The notes below the pieces were generated by a model. The model made no database searches. It worked only from the letters and a program-made list of their open reading frames with translations, and was not told where the DNA came from. 64,000 nucleotides of DNA from Saccharomyces mikatae IFO 1815 (Eukaryota; Ascomycota; Saccharomycetes; Saccharomycetales; Saccharomycetaceae), in assembly GCF_947241705.1 (NCBI RefSeq), contig NC_079256.1, positions 184,053 to 248,052 on the forward strand. The letters are read 5' to 3'. A program made the position numbers and the translations under genes. Positions 20,458 through 32,800 of this stretch are shown in pieces. The first letter of the stretch is position 1. Every line of letters starts with the position of its first letter.

Positions 20458-21040
20458 AAGATAATAGCATTCTTAGAAAAGGGCTATTAGTCAAATCCCA
20501 AAACTTTAATGGAAAAAACCGTCATCGTTTGTTTAACTATGATAAATACCTAATTAGGTAGCATCCAAAGCTCAACTAAAGCGTATCTGCTCTTTTTATT
20601 GCAAAAAACTTCACCTACGGCCTTTTGCTTACAGACCCTATCGAAAAAGCCAACTAGTTGTGCAACAGAGTCTTTCATACGTTTCCTAATCGCCGGATTT
20701 TCGTATAAACAATTCTGAACGCTTGGAAGAAAAAACCTCACTATAGTCCACGTTTGTCCTTCATAAAATTAGGTACCCCCACGATCTCAATTATAATAAT
20801 TATACTACCCAAAGTATCCCAAAACAAGCGTTCTTCCAGAAATATTAAGTCAACCCGCTTAACTGCTTGTGGCTACGGAGAAAAGTACACATTTTGAGAA
20901 GGTAAAAGAACATAAAAAATTATGTCATAAGCTGAATCTTGAAGTTTGTTGAGCATATTAAAACAAAAGTGCATGTGATTCATTAGCTCCTTGCGGTACA
21001 GTACTCCACGAAATAAAGTTTGTGGAAAAGATGTCCAATC
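20458..21040. other. Intergenic sequence between repeats A and B
   Basis: No gene, RNA or repeat recognised. Confidence 0.4.
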
Positions 21041-21288
21041 TTGTTGCCCAAAATTTCTGGCAGACTTGAAGTATTACACTGTACGAACATTTCCATACAA
21101 TCTACTCTCCATGAATCAGGTCACAGTTCCTGTCAACTTTCGGCTATTTCTTAAAAGGATCTTCAAATCCGCCCAGTAAAGCAAATCTTTTCTACGGCTT
21201 TTTCTGACACAATTGGTTTTTCCGTGTTTTACCTCTCAATTTCGAAGAACCCTATTTAAGAAAAAAAACCTTATTTTACATTAAGCTT
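21041..21288. repeat. Direct repeat B, copy 1
   Basis: Matches 28841-29091 (starts TTGTTGCCCAAAATTTCTGG, ends TTTACATTAAGCTT). The order A then B is the same in both locations, so A and B are parts of one duplicated segment whose middle has diverged or been replaced. Confidence 0.9.
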
Positions 21289-21849
21289 TTTTACACTAAA
21301 ACTATCGAAGACACTTTTTATTTCGCAGACTATTATACAGCGTCGAACCTCCAAATTTTCACGAGACTTATTTGACGTTGCTTTTCTCCCTGTCCCGCGC
21401 CCACGTCTATGAAGAAGTAATACGTCACTGCACATGATTTCCTTATGAAGAAGCAGAAGAGAGTAAACACGTTATTTTTTAGTTGTATCGATGATTTCAT
21501 TGCTAATCCAATCTGGAACTCGAGGTTGTTTTCGCTTTTTCTTCGCGATTTCTTCTAGAATTCTACTTTAGCCCGTTTAAGGAGTAGATAAAAAGAAAAA
21601 AAGGTTTTCTTCTACTGTATTACTTCATTAAAACTTTGAGGAAGCAGGCTTGGTTGCACTCTTCTTAATCTGGGTTGGACTCTGAGATTTGACAGTTGTT
21701 CCTGAATATTGTTATGAAATTACACCTTCCATATCAGGCAAAGGAAACGAAGGCGGCTTAAGTAAGATGTGTGAATGTTAATGGCTGAAAATTTTCGGTG
21801 GCAACTGTTTGCTATGGAATAACCTAAAATACTGACAATTTTTTTTAAC

Positions 21850-22412
21850 CAAGCGCTGGACGCTGGCGAGGTGAGCGATCTGTTGATAATGGCGACAGTG
21901 TCAAAATTACAAAGTGCAGTAGAGGTTGTTGTTGCACGTAGCATTGCATGGCATGTGGTTAGATTCTATAATGGATATTTCTCCCCAGAAAGAACAAGGA
22001 CGGAAATTCTGTCATGGGAGGATCAAAACTAAGTAGGTCAAAGGTTTTCATCTGGATAACAAATTTAATGAGAGCCTTCGACGCCATTTAGTTTACATCA
22101 TTTGCATTAACCTTAAATGCTTTGCCTCCCCATTTGTTGCCATATTTGGCACCCACAGATAGTCGTTTGAGGCCTGATCAAAGAGCTATGGAAAATGGTG
22201 AGTACGATAAGGCTGCAGAGGAAAAGCACCGTGTAGAAGTGAAGCAAAGGACTGCAAAAAAGGAACGGGAACAAAGAGGAGAAGAATACAGGCCTAGATG
22301 GTTTGTCCAAGAAGAACACCCGATCACCAAGAGTTTATATTGGAAATATAATGGTGAGTACTGGACGAAGAGAAAGAACCATGATTTCGGGGATTGTGTT
22401 GATATCTTCTAA
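21850..22412 (+). pseudogene. Partial SWH1/OSH1 duplicate (ORD C-terminus)
   Basis: From about 22096 to the stop at 22412 this is almost identical to the 3' end of SWH1 (17417-17731), encoding [19 protein letters not shown] through [11 protein letters not shown]. From about 21850 to 22095 similarity to the preceding SWH1 sequence is still visible (GAGGTGA...AATGGCGACA; GGGAGGATCAAAACTAAGTAG against GGGAGGACCAAAGTTAGATGG) but heavily decayed, with stops. No promoter or N-terminus is present. It is a dead fragment, apart from the possibility of a 96-residue peptide. Confidence 0.85.
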
Positions 22413-22505
22413 ACTGTACATGCAGCCGCAGAAATATGCACTTATAGGTGTGGATCGAGAACGCTAGTACAGTGCACTATAAACACATTGGAGACAGGAT
22501 CTATT
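22413..22505. repeat. SWH1 3' flank duplicate
   Basis: Continues the near-identity with 17732-17824 beyond the stop codon, ending near GAGACAGGATCTATT. Confidence 0.85.
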
Positions 22506-25500
22506 CAACGGTTCAGTATAATGTGTTCATATTTTCCTGAAGCACAAATACATTATGCCATTTTTAAGTTGCAGTTATTTTTAGATTAACAGTATTTTTT
22601 GAAAAGCATTGTATCTGCCTTCCGGCATGAACTGCTCTAGGTAAGTTTATTTAATAAGAAGCATAAATGTAAGCGCAAATTCTACTGAACTGATTAAAGT
22701 AATCTGCGAGGAAATCACGCGATTCATCAAGTAACATAATAAATCAGTCAGCTCCAAAGGATTCGCACCACTTGTCGAAGCCTAAACCTTACTAAAATCA
22801 TAATAAAATTTCTCAGAAGGGTTGACTACTTCGTGAAATAATTTTTGGGATAATTACAAAGATTTGCTAGTACCAGCACCAGCATATTAAAGCCTTATTT
22901 TAAGCGTGGACAATTAATTATTCAACAGTAATCGGGACAAACTCATCGGATTTTGTTCTATAAACTTTTGTAAAGAGCTGCACCCTCTTTGATCAGCTGG
23001 AGTTCGAATGTGAAAACATAAGTCATACCTACAGAAACAAGTATCACATATTTTTGTCTAGTTTACCGACAGGAGATCCCAGTACAATAGATACACTTTG
23101 TCTGACCTCTTTTATAAGAGACGTAATGAGTTTTGATAATATACTGCATCTTGGGTTCTTTCTTACAATTATTGATTTGTCCTCTTCATAATCGGTTCTT
23201 TTATTATGTTGCTTCTTATCGTACGATGAGTCTTCAATGAAATTGAAAGATTTCAGGAATGTACCTCGATCACAACAATGATAATAGCACAACAAGATCC
23301 ACTGCATAAACGCAAGTCCATATGATAACGGCCTAAAATCTCTCTAAGCCGGTGTTTAACATGAAGTAACAATCATTATTCGTACAGTGTTTCAAGGCTT
23401 TGATATATTTGTCTCTGCGCATCATTCCTCTCAGATTCTATTGTAAAATAAATAACCAAGGCTCAGAAAGAAATTCTGTAAATACATAGGTTCTGGTTTC
23501 ATCTCTGCTGTTAGATTTTCCTTGTTTTTTTCAGTTTCTTTTTGATGGAGATATGGCCCATAATCTACCGTTGGTTGATGCTTCGTAGTAATATTTCTAC
23601 TTTCCGTGAAGATTTGTTTTTATTTATATTTCCCAGGGATGTATCAACATCCTACATGCAGGAATTCTCAAAGCGTAGTTACGTGAACATTCACCGCATC
23701 TTTTGCTTTCTCTAATCAGCCTTGGTATGTATATACTAACTTGTTTAAATGGCTTTCTATGTTCTCAAGTATGTGCCATCATATTACTTTCGCATTAGGC
23801 ACCACTTCTTGGAAACGCTAGGTTTCCCATGAGAAATCGCCTCGTCAAGACATACGTGTCTATTTCGAATATAGAGAAGTTAAAGGGACAAATACTTGAA
23901 AAGCCATTGAACTGTTATTCGATTCAGGGAACCTAGAAACTTTTTAACCTCCCAGTAAAAGGGCTGGATAGCAGAATAGGGAGACCCTAACTTTGTTTCA
24001 CCGACTTTATACAAGTAGTTGGAAAAGAGTGTCTCCAATGTAGATTCATTAAAGTACACCGAATCCAGGTTTTAAACAGAAGATAAGGAGGTATTTTAGA
24101 GTAAAAGCTGCTTTCTTCCTTTGTTAATGAGGACCGCTGGAAGCATGATCTAAGTTGGATAAGTTGCAAGAGGGTCATATTACTCGTAGAAAGCCCCATT
24201 GCGCTGTTTTTTCAAACTTAACGATGTATTCCTCAAACAATTCCAAATTTCTGGTAGTTATTACTATTCCAAAGAAGAAACCTCTTGTTTTATGAGAAGA
24301 AACAAAAACGTCTTGCATTTGTTCCTACATCAGAGTTAAGCATTCGCATTCAGCCATAATCCGCTAATCACTACTAATCACATTCAACATCGCCGGCTGT
24401 CCTGCCAAAAAAAAAAAGTTTACTAGGCAGATTAGGATAAAATTCTTCAACTAATCTGTGCCTACAAAAATTGACGTACATTCCTTACTTCCAGTTTGTC
24501 GTCAAATACCTACAAGGTCTCATGTTCACATTCTTCCGTACCATTTTTTCCAGCGCTGGCCATCTTCATCGAACTTCAAATAGTAATAGGAAAAATAACC
24601 TACATGACGTACTCTGAAAAGCCGAAGGCATAGGCACAAGCCACCTGTATACGTCACTCTTACCATCACAATGGCATCGTAATTTAGGCATAAAGCCGCA
24701 AAACAAGCAATTATATGGAAAAGTGCTATACCCGGTTTGCTGGTTATTTTATCACTACCGATAATGTAAATGAACTGGTAGTAAAAAAATCTTTCATTCC
24801 CAAAGTATCGAAGTGTAATGCTAGTAAACCTCGCGATGTTTGTTTTGGAGAGGTCATTCAACCAGATTTCCTGTTGAGGGTGTCACTTTCCTATAATTGC
24901 TTCGCTCATATTGTTTTGCGATATTCTACTCTTATTACCGAAGAACCTTATTTTACGAGAAACTCTATTGCGCATTAGAGTTCGATGAACATTCTGCCCA
25001 AAAATGCGGAGCTGAGCTTTTGGGTAGAATGTGTTTTCACAGAATTATCTTAACTCTGCAGCCGGCTTTATTTTCGGTCTTTAGATAGGAACACATTCCG
25101 CCATTATTGATGAACGCTTAGAGAAAGTAGATTTCCTTTCGTCTCGTGCGGATACCTTTACTAGTTTACAGATTTGACGGGAGAAGTATAGTTTTCCCTT
25201 TTCGTTCATTGCTTTCACAAAAATCGTGGCTCCGCCTATTTAAGTAGCGTGAGATAAAAGGGTTTACTACTGCAGAACTGTTGTGTAACCTTCTATGAGT
25301 ACTCCGAAGTACACCTAAATTTGGTAACATTTTTTTAGTTCATTATTAGGATTTCTAAGCCTTGATAACTTGCTTCATGGAACGGGGAAGGAATACTAAC
25401 CTTCCGTGGAAAGATGTTATGGTGTCCATCAGCTAAGCAAAAATATACTTGGTAAACGATAATTTTAGAAATGTTTGAACATATTTATAAACTAAAACAA

Positions 25501-26871
25501 AAAATAGCACATATTTCCATAATTTATCAAAAACTAAACAACGCTCCCAAAACCACTTCATTTGCTGAATATAAACCATCTTATTTTATGTATTGACTGT
25601 ATATTATACTGTAGCACACTGTAGATACTTGCATATCCATATAAGTAAACATATTTAAAAACTCTGTTTAATTCTGGTGATGTTGCCATTGAACAGCGGC
25701 GCTGGTCTCCATTCTATTTCTCATGTTTACTAGCTGATCCATACTTAACAGTAAATGTCTTGATGATTTTGTGAAAAGCTATGAAAGAATGTGTGTAACG
25801 TAAGTTCACTTGATGTTTTTCTTTTTTGAACATTTACCAACTAAATATTAATACTACTTTGGTGGATATGATTATAAATTATTTAAACAAATTATCGGGA
25901 CAGTAATACTAATATATACCAGCACACATAAATATAATATAACCATTACTGATAACTTATTGACTTCGCTCCCACGATAATAATACAAATATACTTATTC
26001 TACAAAACGAAGGTAGTAAAGATAATTACACCTGATATTAAAACTAAATAAGTAGAGTTTGATACTGGAGGATTGGTGTTCTGCGCACTGATGCAACGGA
26101 TACATTCTGATTGGCGAATAGAATCGTAGCGATAATTTCCGGACACCTGATACTGGAGTAACATTAAACAATCCATTCATTGTGTTTTATTGTGGAACCC
26201 TCATTGCTACTATTGGTGACACCATTATATGCACATTGGATGGCCAAAACATTGCTCAACACGAACCAGCCAGTACTGATTTTTTTATTAATCAGTTGGC
26301 AACTGGTTTTGGAGCGTACCTAGGTATCAGAGGTTATAGATGCGTCTACATACTCAGGCCCTTATTGCACTTCTACCCTGGGAAATGTTGGAGTGTATAA
26401 TGGAAGAGGCTGTTGGAACTTGGAAAAGTATTGTGTTTGTCAAATAATAAAGACGAAAGACCAATCAACACCCCTCCATAGAACGCCTCTCGATCATCAA
26501 TTCCTCAAAAATCCTGAAATTAAGAAATGAAAATTGGTGCAACATGTAGTTCACATAGTTCCAGGTTAGATACGGTGTTTAAGAGGTTTTTAATAATATT
26601 TGGTTTGTGTTCTCCATTCAAATTTTGGCCTCCTATCATCTTATTATTATAAAAATTGATACCCACCGCAGTGCTTAAGAACCAAAAATCCCCGCAAAAC
26701 CTCGTCTTCATTTGTAAGTTATGTAAAAAGAAGTCAACGATGGGACATATCCTTTTAATAATATTCTGTTTTTCTTCTTCAAAAATACCTAGCGATATTA
26801 TTTGAGAATGCCACTACGCTTTGCTTAACCAGCCAAACACAGAGGTCATAATCAGGATCAGTGCAAAAGTA
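22506..26871. other. Gene-poor region between the SWH1 duplicate and repeat A copy 2
   Basis: About 4.4 kb with only short frames on either strand. A 90-codon stretch near 26130-26400 (containing GTLIATIGDTIICTLDGQN and STDFFINQLATGFGAYLG) looks protein-like but has no ATG at its start, and I recognise no family. Decayed coding sequence is possible. Confidence 0.4.
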
Positions 26872-28263
26872 AATACACTCCGTATGTGAGTACAAAGAAT
26901 GCCGTCTGTACGGCTTATATTCTAGTATTCCTCTTGACCAATGGCATCCTAAACCAATATTATTGGTTTCTCTGACTTCTTTATTAATTTTGTATCACCT
27001 GGCATTTTCTATTTTCAGTATTTTTAGCTTTTTTGTCGTGTTGTAAAGTTTCTTTAAAACTGAGAAAATTTTTACCTAGCTTATAGCATACAAATGTTGC
27101 AACAATATCAATAACATGAATCCCAATTAACCACATGACCTCGCTACATTTCGGAATCAGATGCTTGATGTCATAGTTGCTGCCATTCTTATTTTACCCT
27201 CCACCTATCCGTCATGTTAAACAGCGCCCAAGCGTGTCGCTAAAGAACTCCAGCAACATATCAAGGTTCTGGCTGTATATGTGACACTTATTCTGTCTTG
27301 GGATTGTTCATTTTTTACTCACGATGGATATACCGTGTGCTTTTTTTCGCTGTTGATGTAATCACTATTGCAATACAGTCTTTTGCAGCGCATATACTGC
27401 TTTCAGCAATACCATCAGAAAGACTGAACAGCTTTTATGCAGAGATCTGCAGAGATCTGCAGAGAATTACGTGGTGCCGCGGATGTCTGTTCTAATTTCC
27501 TGCCGATTTTGACATGTATTGGTGCGAATAATTATATCTGATGAAGAAACTGTTCATTTCAACAGGTAAGTGCGACGGGGTCCTTCCCATTTTCACAGCT
27601 ACTACTAGAATATTGTCAGTGGTCCCATTTTTATAGCTGAAAATTAATTATTTGTATTCTGAACTCGCAAAATGATGCGCTTGGGAGTGGTCGAAATCGT
27701 ATACATTGAAAAGTCTCAGCCACCACTGATGCGAAACCCATTGACAGCATCGATAATTTCTCTTTGAAACTGCTCTTCAGAGAAAACGTGGAGCTCCCTG
27801 GTAGCTGTTCTATGGGTAAAACCAAACAGTAAAGTACAAATTCTGTGGATGATTCAAGAAAATATGAGTGAGGGGAAAGCTTCAGATTTTGCATTCGTGT
27901 TAGCTAGATACACTCAAACCGCAAGAATTGCCACTTAAGAATTCGCTTATATCTACAAAACCTTTACTGGAATGCACATTCTTCGGCGACAAAGACGTGG
28001 GATGAATATTGACACTGTATGCACAGGCTACCGGAAACAGTAGCTCTTACGTTGGGCAGTTCAGAACATGTTTCAGACTGAAGTTACGGAGACGTTCAAC
28101 AGCAAGCTAATACTTGTCTCTTCCAGCTTCATGAATGAAAGCCACTGAGGTTTGCTGCTGATTTTGATAAGATATTTAGCATATCTGCTACTTGCTAATA
28201 GCATGGAACCTGTTGGATCATGATTTCGAAAGGCTAATGAACCAATTTTTGCAGTGAAAGAGG
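26872..28263. repeat. Large direct repeat A, copy 2
   Basis: Second copy of 19232-20457. Contains GCAGAGATCTGCAGAGATCT, a local triplication, at the point where the two copies diverge (27440-27470), and a different filler sequence up to about 27745, after which identity resumes. Confidence 0.9.
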
Positions 28264-28840
28264 AAAAAAACTCCATATGTCTGGCTATTGTTCAAATCTA
28301 TTATAAACCAATTGCTAAAGCGTTATTAATAAACCCATATCATATGACATTGGGTATTTAATCAAGAGAATATGTAGATTGGATCGGAGCAAGGTACTTC
28401 ATTGCAAGGATTTATTTAGAAACTTTATTTAGAGGTTCACCGAGAATGCCAGGTGATCCCGATGCGGTTTCTTCCATGAGTTTCCTGATCGTCAACATTT
28501 CGTCTACAGAATGCAACCGGAAAAATTAGAATTCATTTTAGACAGTCTGTGATTTAGGCACCGCCGCCACCCCACGGCCCACTAGCTAGCTGAATGGTGA
28601 AAATTAGGGTGGACGGAGGATCTCAAAAGAAATATCTATTCTAAAAAAAGAGTGCTCGTTCTGAACAGTGATTTTGTTTGTTAACACAGACAAAGATATT
28701 TGTTTTGAAAGTAAGATCGCGCCATAACATGAAGTTCGTCAAATAGATTAGTATGAAAGAAAATGTACCTTGGTGGATTTGCTCCGTCCCCTTTCAACTT
28801 CGACCCTGATAAAAGGCATCGAAAAACAAAGAGGCTTTCC
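28264..28840. other. Intergenic sequence between A copy 2 and B copy 2
   Basis: No gene recognised. It differs from the equivalent interval between A and B at 20458-21040. Confidence 0.4.
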
Positions 28841-29091
28841 TTGTTGCCCAAAATTTCTGGCAGACTTGAAGTATTACACTGTACGAACATTTCCATACAA
28901 TCGTGCTCTCTCAATGAATTAGGTCACAGTTCCTGTCAACTTTCGGCTATTTCTTAAAAGGATCTCCAAATCCGCCCAGTAAAGCAAATCTTTTCTACGG
29001 CTTTTTCTGACACAATTGGTTTTTCCGTGTTTTTCCTCTTGATTTCGAAGAACCCTATTTAAGAAAAAAAACCTTATTTTACATTAAGCTT
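28841..29091. repeat. Direct repeat B, copy 2
   Basis: Second copy of 21041-21288, ending about 760 bp before the flocculin ATG. Confidence 0.9.
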
Positions 29092-29850
29092 AAATTAAAT
29101 TAAAGTTGTGTAAAATTTTTTGTGTTTTTCGCGGACTGTCATGCAGGATCGAGCCTTTAGATTTTAATCGAGAATAGTTGACGTTCCTTTCCCCTTTTCT
29201 TATCTTCTTCTATTTCGGCGACGCCGATAGAAAAACAGTATCCCCTTATGTCACTAAAGATCATTCATTATGTGATAAAAAAAGAAAGGAAGAAAAAAAT
29301 ATGCTCCTCTTTTTCTCTGTCGTACAGATATTTCTATTATGAAATCTGGCACTTCAAAGCTTATTTCGTGGTTTTCTCAACAAATAATCTGCAGCCCGAT
29401 TTAGTAGTACATCAAAACGAAAAGGGTTTCTTCAACCGCAGCAGGATTATGCAGCAGGACTTTGATACGCAGTAAATTCTACTTCGACACTAGAGGTGCT
29501 CGTAACTCTTCTCATTTTTTCTTACACCTTGTGAGAGCTGTTAGGTCATAAAAGGAAATCTCACCGATAAGTCCCAGGGGAAAATTGAATTAAACCGGAA
29601 CTAATTGTATGAATAATTGTCGTTGATGGTCGAAGAGAATTGCTGAAAACTTTTTCATTAATGATGTTACCTCTTCTCCGCTGTCTTCTTGCTTTACAAG
29701 CTCTTGCGGGTTGTGCACTTTCGCCCAAAGGAAGACACTTCTGCAAGATTGTGAATATATAAAAAGGCGCCAATTTGCATCCTTTATCTCTTTAAAATTT
29801 CCTTAAAGTTGTTCGTTACACCTTTATTTCACAAAAGAGGTCAACCAAAG
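29092..29850 (+). promoter_or_regulatory. Flocculin gene upstream region with TATA box
   Basis: TATATAAAAA at 29756-29765 lies about 86 bp before the chosen ATG. The rest is A/T-rich with a polypurine run (29280-29300). FLO1-type promoters are long and chromatin-regulated (Tup1-Ssn6, Flo8), but I can point to no specific site. Confidence 0.6.
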
Positions 29851-32800
29851 ATGGTAGGTATTCATCATCATATATTTTTGGCAGCAATAGCCTTCCTGAC
29901 GCTACTTAATGTAGCTTTAGGTAGCACAGAGGCGTGCCTCCCAGAGGGTCAAAGAAAAAATGGGATGAACATTAATTTTTACCAATATTCTTTGATGGAT
30001 TCCTCCACGTATTCTAATGCGGCGTATATGGCTTACCAATACACAAATAAAGTTAAATTAGGCTCTGTTTCTGGAAAAACTAAACTTTCTATCAAGTACG
30101 CTCCATGCCAAACAGAACCTGGTGATGAATCTGCTGTGGCTAAACGTGAAGTTGAGAATTACTACGATACAGTTCTTTCTTCCGGAGTGCAAAAACGTGC
30201 CAGTTGTGACGAAGCCAAGGCTCACTGGAGTTCCACTTTGTTTGGCTTCTACACCACACCAACAAATATTACTCTAGAAATGACAGGTTACTTTTTGCCA
30301 CCACAGACAGGGTCTTACTCTTTTAAATTTGCCACGGTAGATGACTCAGCAATTCTATCAGTTGGTGGTAATGTTGCGTTTGATTGTTGTGCGCAACAAC
30401 AACCTCCAATCACATCAACCAACTTCACAATCAACGGTATCAAGCCATGGCATCAAAGTTTGCCCCCCAACATCGTAGGGTCTGTTTATATGTATGCTGG
30501 CTACTATTATCCAATGAAAATTGTATATTCGAATGCTGTTTCATATGCTAAACTTCCAATTAGTGTTACACTTCCCGATGGCACAACTGTTACTGATGAT
30601 TTCCAAGGATATGTCTATTCTTTTGATGACGATCTAACCCAAGAAAACTGTGCCATTCCAGATCCTTCAACCCATACCAATTCAGGTATTATAACAACCA
30701 CCACCGAACCATGGACTGGTACTTTCACTACCACCACTACCGAAATGAGCACTGTTACTGGTTCTAATGGCCTGCCAACCGATGAAACTATTATTGAGAT
30801 TAAAACACCAACTAGCGCTGGTTTGATCACCACTACTACTGAACCTTGGTCTGGTACTTTCACCACCACTACTACTGAAATGAGCACTTTCACTGGCACT
30901 AACGGTAACCCAACTGACGAAACCGTCGTTGTTATCAAGACACCAACCAGTGCTGGTTTGATCACCACCACTACTGAACCTTGGTCTGGTACTTTCACCA
31001 CCACTACTACTGAAATGAGCACTTTCACCGGTACTAACGGTAACCCAACCGACGAAACCGTCGTTGTTATCAAGACACCAACCAGTGCTGGTTTGATCAC
31101 CACCACTACTGAACCTTGGTCTGGTACTTTCACCACCACTACTACTGAAATGAGCACTTTCACCGGTACTAACGGTAACCCAACTGACGAAACCGTCGTT
31201 GTTATCAAGACACCAACTAGCGCTGGTTTGATCACCACCACTACTGAACCTTGGTCTGGTACTTTCACTACTACCACCACCGAAATGAGCACTTTCACCG
31301 GTACTAACGGTAACCCAACTGACGAAACCGTCGTTGTTATCAAGACACCAACCAGTGCTGGTTTAATCACCACTACTACTGAACCATGGTCCGGTACTTT
31401 CACCACCACTACTACTGAAATGAGCACTTTCACCGGTACTAACGGTAACCCAACCGATGAAACTGTCGTTGTTATCAAGACACCAACTAGCGCTGGTTTA
31501 ATCACCACTACTACTGAACCATGGTCCGGTACTTTCACCACCACTACTACTGAAATGAGCACTTTCACCGGTACTAACGGTAACCCAACTGACGAAACTG
31601 TCGTTGTTATCAAGACACCAACCAATGCAAGCCCATCTAGTGTTTCATCATCAACTGTAGCAGGTTTGGTCAGAACTACTGAACCATGGTCAGGTACTTT
31701 CACCACCACAATTACTGAATTGAGCACTTACACCGGTACTAACGGTAAACCAACTGACGAAACCGTCGTTGTTATCAAGACACCAACTAGCGCTGGTTTA
31801 ATCACCACTACTACTGAACCATGGTCCGGTACTTTCACCACCACTACTACTGAAATGAGCACTTTCACCGGCACTAACGGTAACCCAACTGACGAAACCG
31901 TCGTTGTTATCAAGACACCAACCAGTGCTGGTTTGATCACCACCACTACTGAACCTTGGTCTGGTACTTTCACCACCACTACTACTGAAATGAGCACTTT
32001 CACTGGCACTAACGGTAACCCAACTGACGAAACCGTCGTTGTTATCAAGACACCAACCAGTGCTGGTTTAATCACCACTACTACTGAACCATGGTCCGGT
32101 ACTTTCACCACCACTACTACTGAAATGAGCACTTTCACCGGTACTAACGGTAACCCAACCGATGAAACTGTCGTTGTTATCAAGACACCAACTAGCGCTG
32201 GTTTAATCACCACTACTACTGAACCATGGTCCGGTACTTTCACCACCACTACTACTGAAATGAGCACTTTCACCGGTACTAACGGTAACCCAACTGACGA
32301 AACTGTCGTTGTTATCAAGACACCAACTAATGCAAGCCCATCTAGTGTTTCATCATCAACTGTAGCAGGTTTGGTCAGAACTACTGAACCATGGTCAGGT
32401 ACTTTCACCACCACAATTACTGAATTGAGCACTTACACCGGTACTAACGGTAAACCAACTGACGAAACCGTCGTTGTTATCAAGACACCAACTAGTGCCA
32501 GTCCATCTAGTGTTTCATCATCTACTCCAGAGAGTATCATTAGTTCTGTTACATCTTCTCACCCAATTATTACACCCTTGTACCCCAGCAACGGAACTTC
32601 AATTGTCAGTTCTTCTGCCAGCTCCAAGGATGAAACCCCAATTTCTTCAACATCTACCTTAGTGAGCCACTCTTCTGTGGTTTCTAGACCATCTAAATCA
32701 TTTGTCATTCCAACTACTGGTTCTACCAATTCTGCTGAAAGCCAAAGCAGTTCAATTAATTCTTTTACTAGCTATTCCACAAACCGCAAAACTAGCTCTG

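Noticed and set aside
26130-26400. Protein-like 90-codon stretch with GTLIATIGDTIICTLDGQN
   Set aside because: No ATG at its start, no recognised family and no context; kept only as possible decayed coding sequence.
29809-29850. N-terminal extension of the flocculin by 14 residues
   Set aside because: Begins with TTG; the signal peptide starts properly at the ATG at 29851.
30615-32432. Long minus-strand frames of 370 and 234 codons under the flocculin repeats
   Set aside because: They are the mirror of the 135-bp repeat (Val-rich periodic translation) and are not independent genes.
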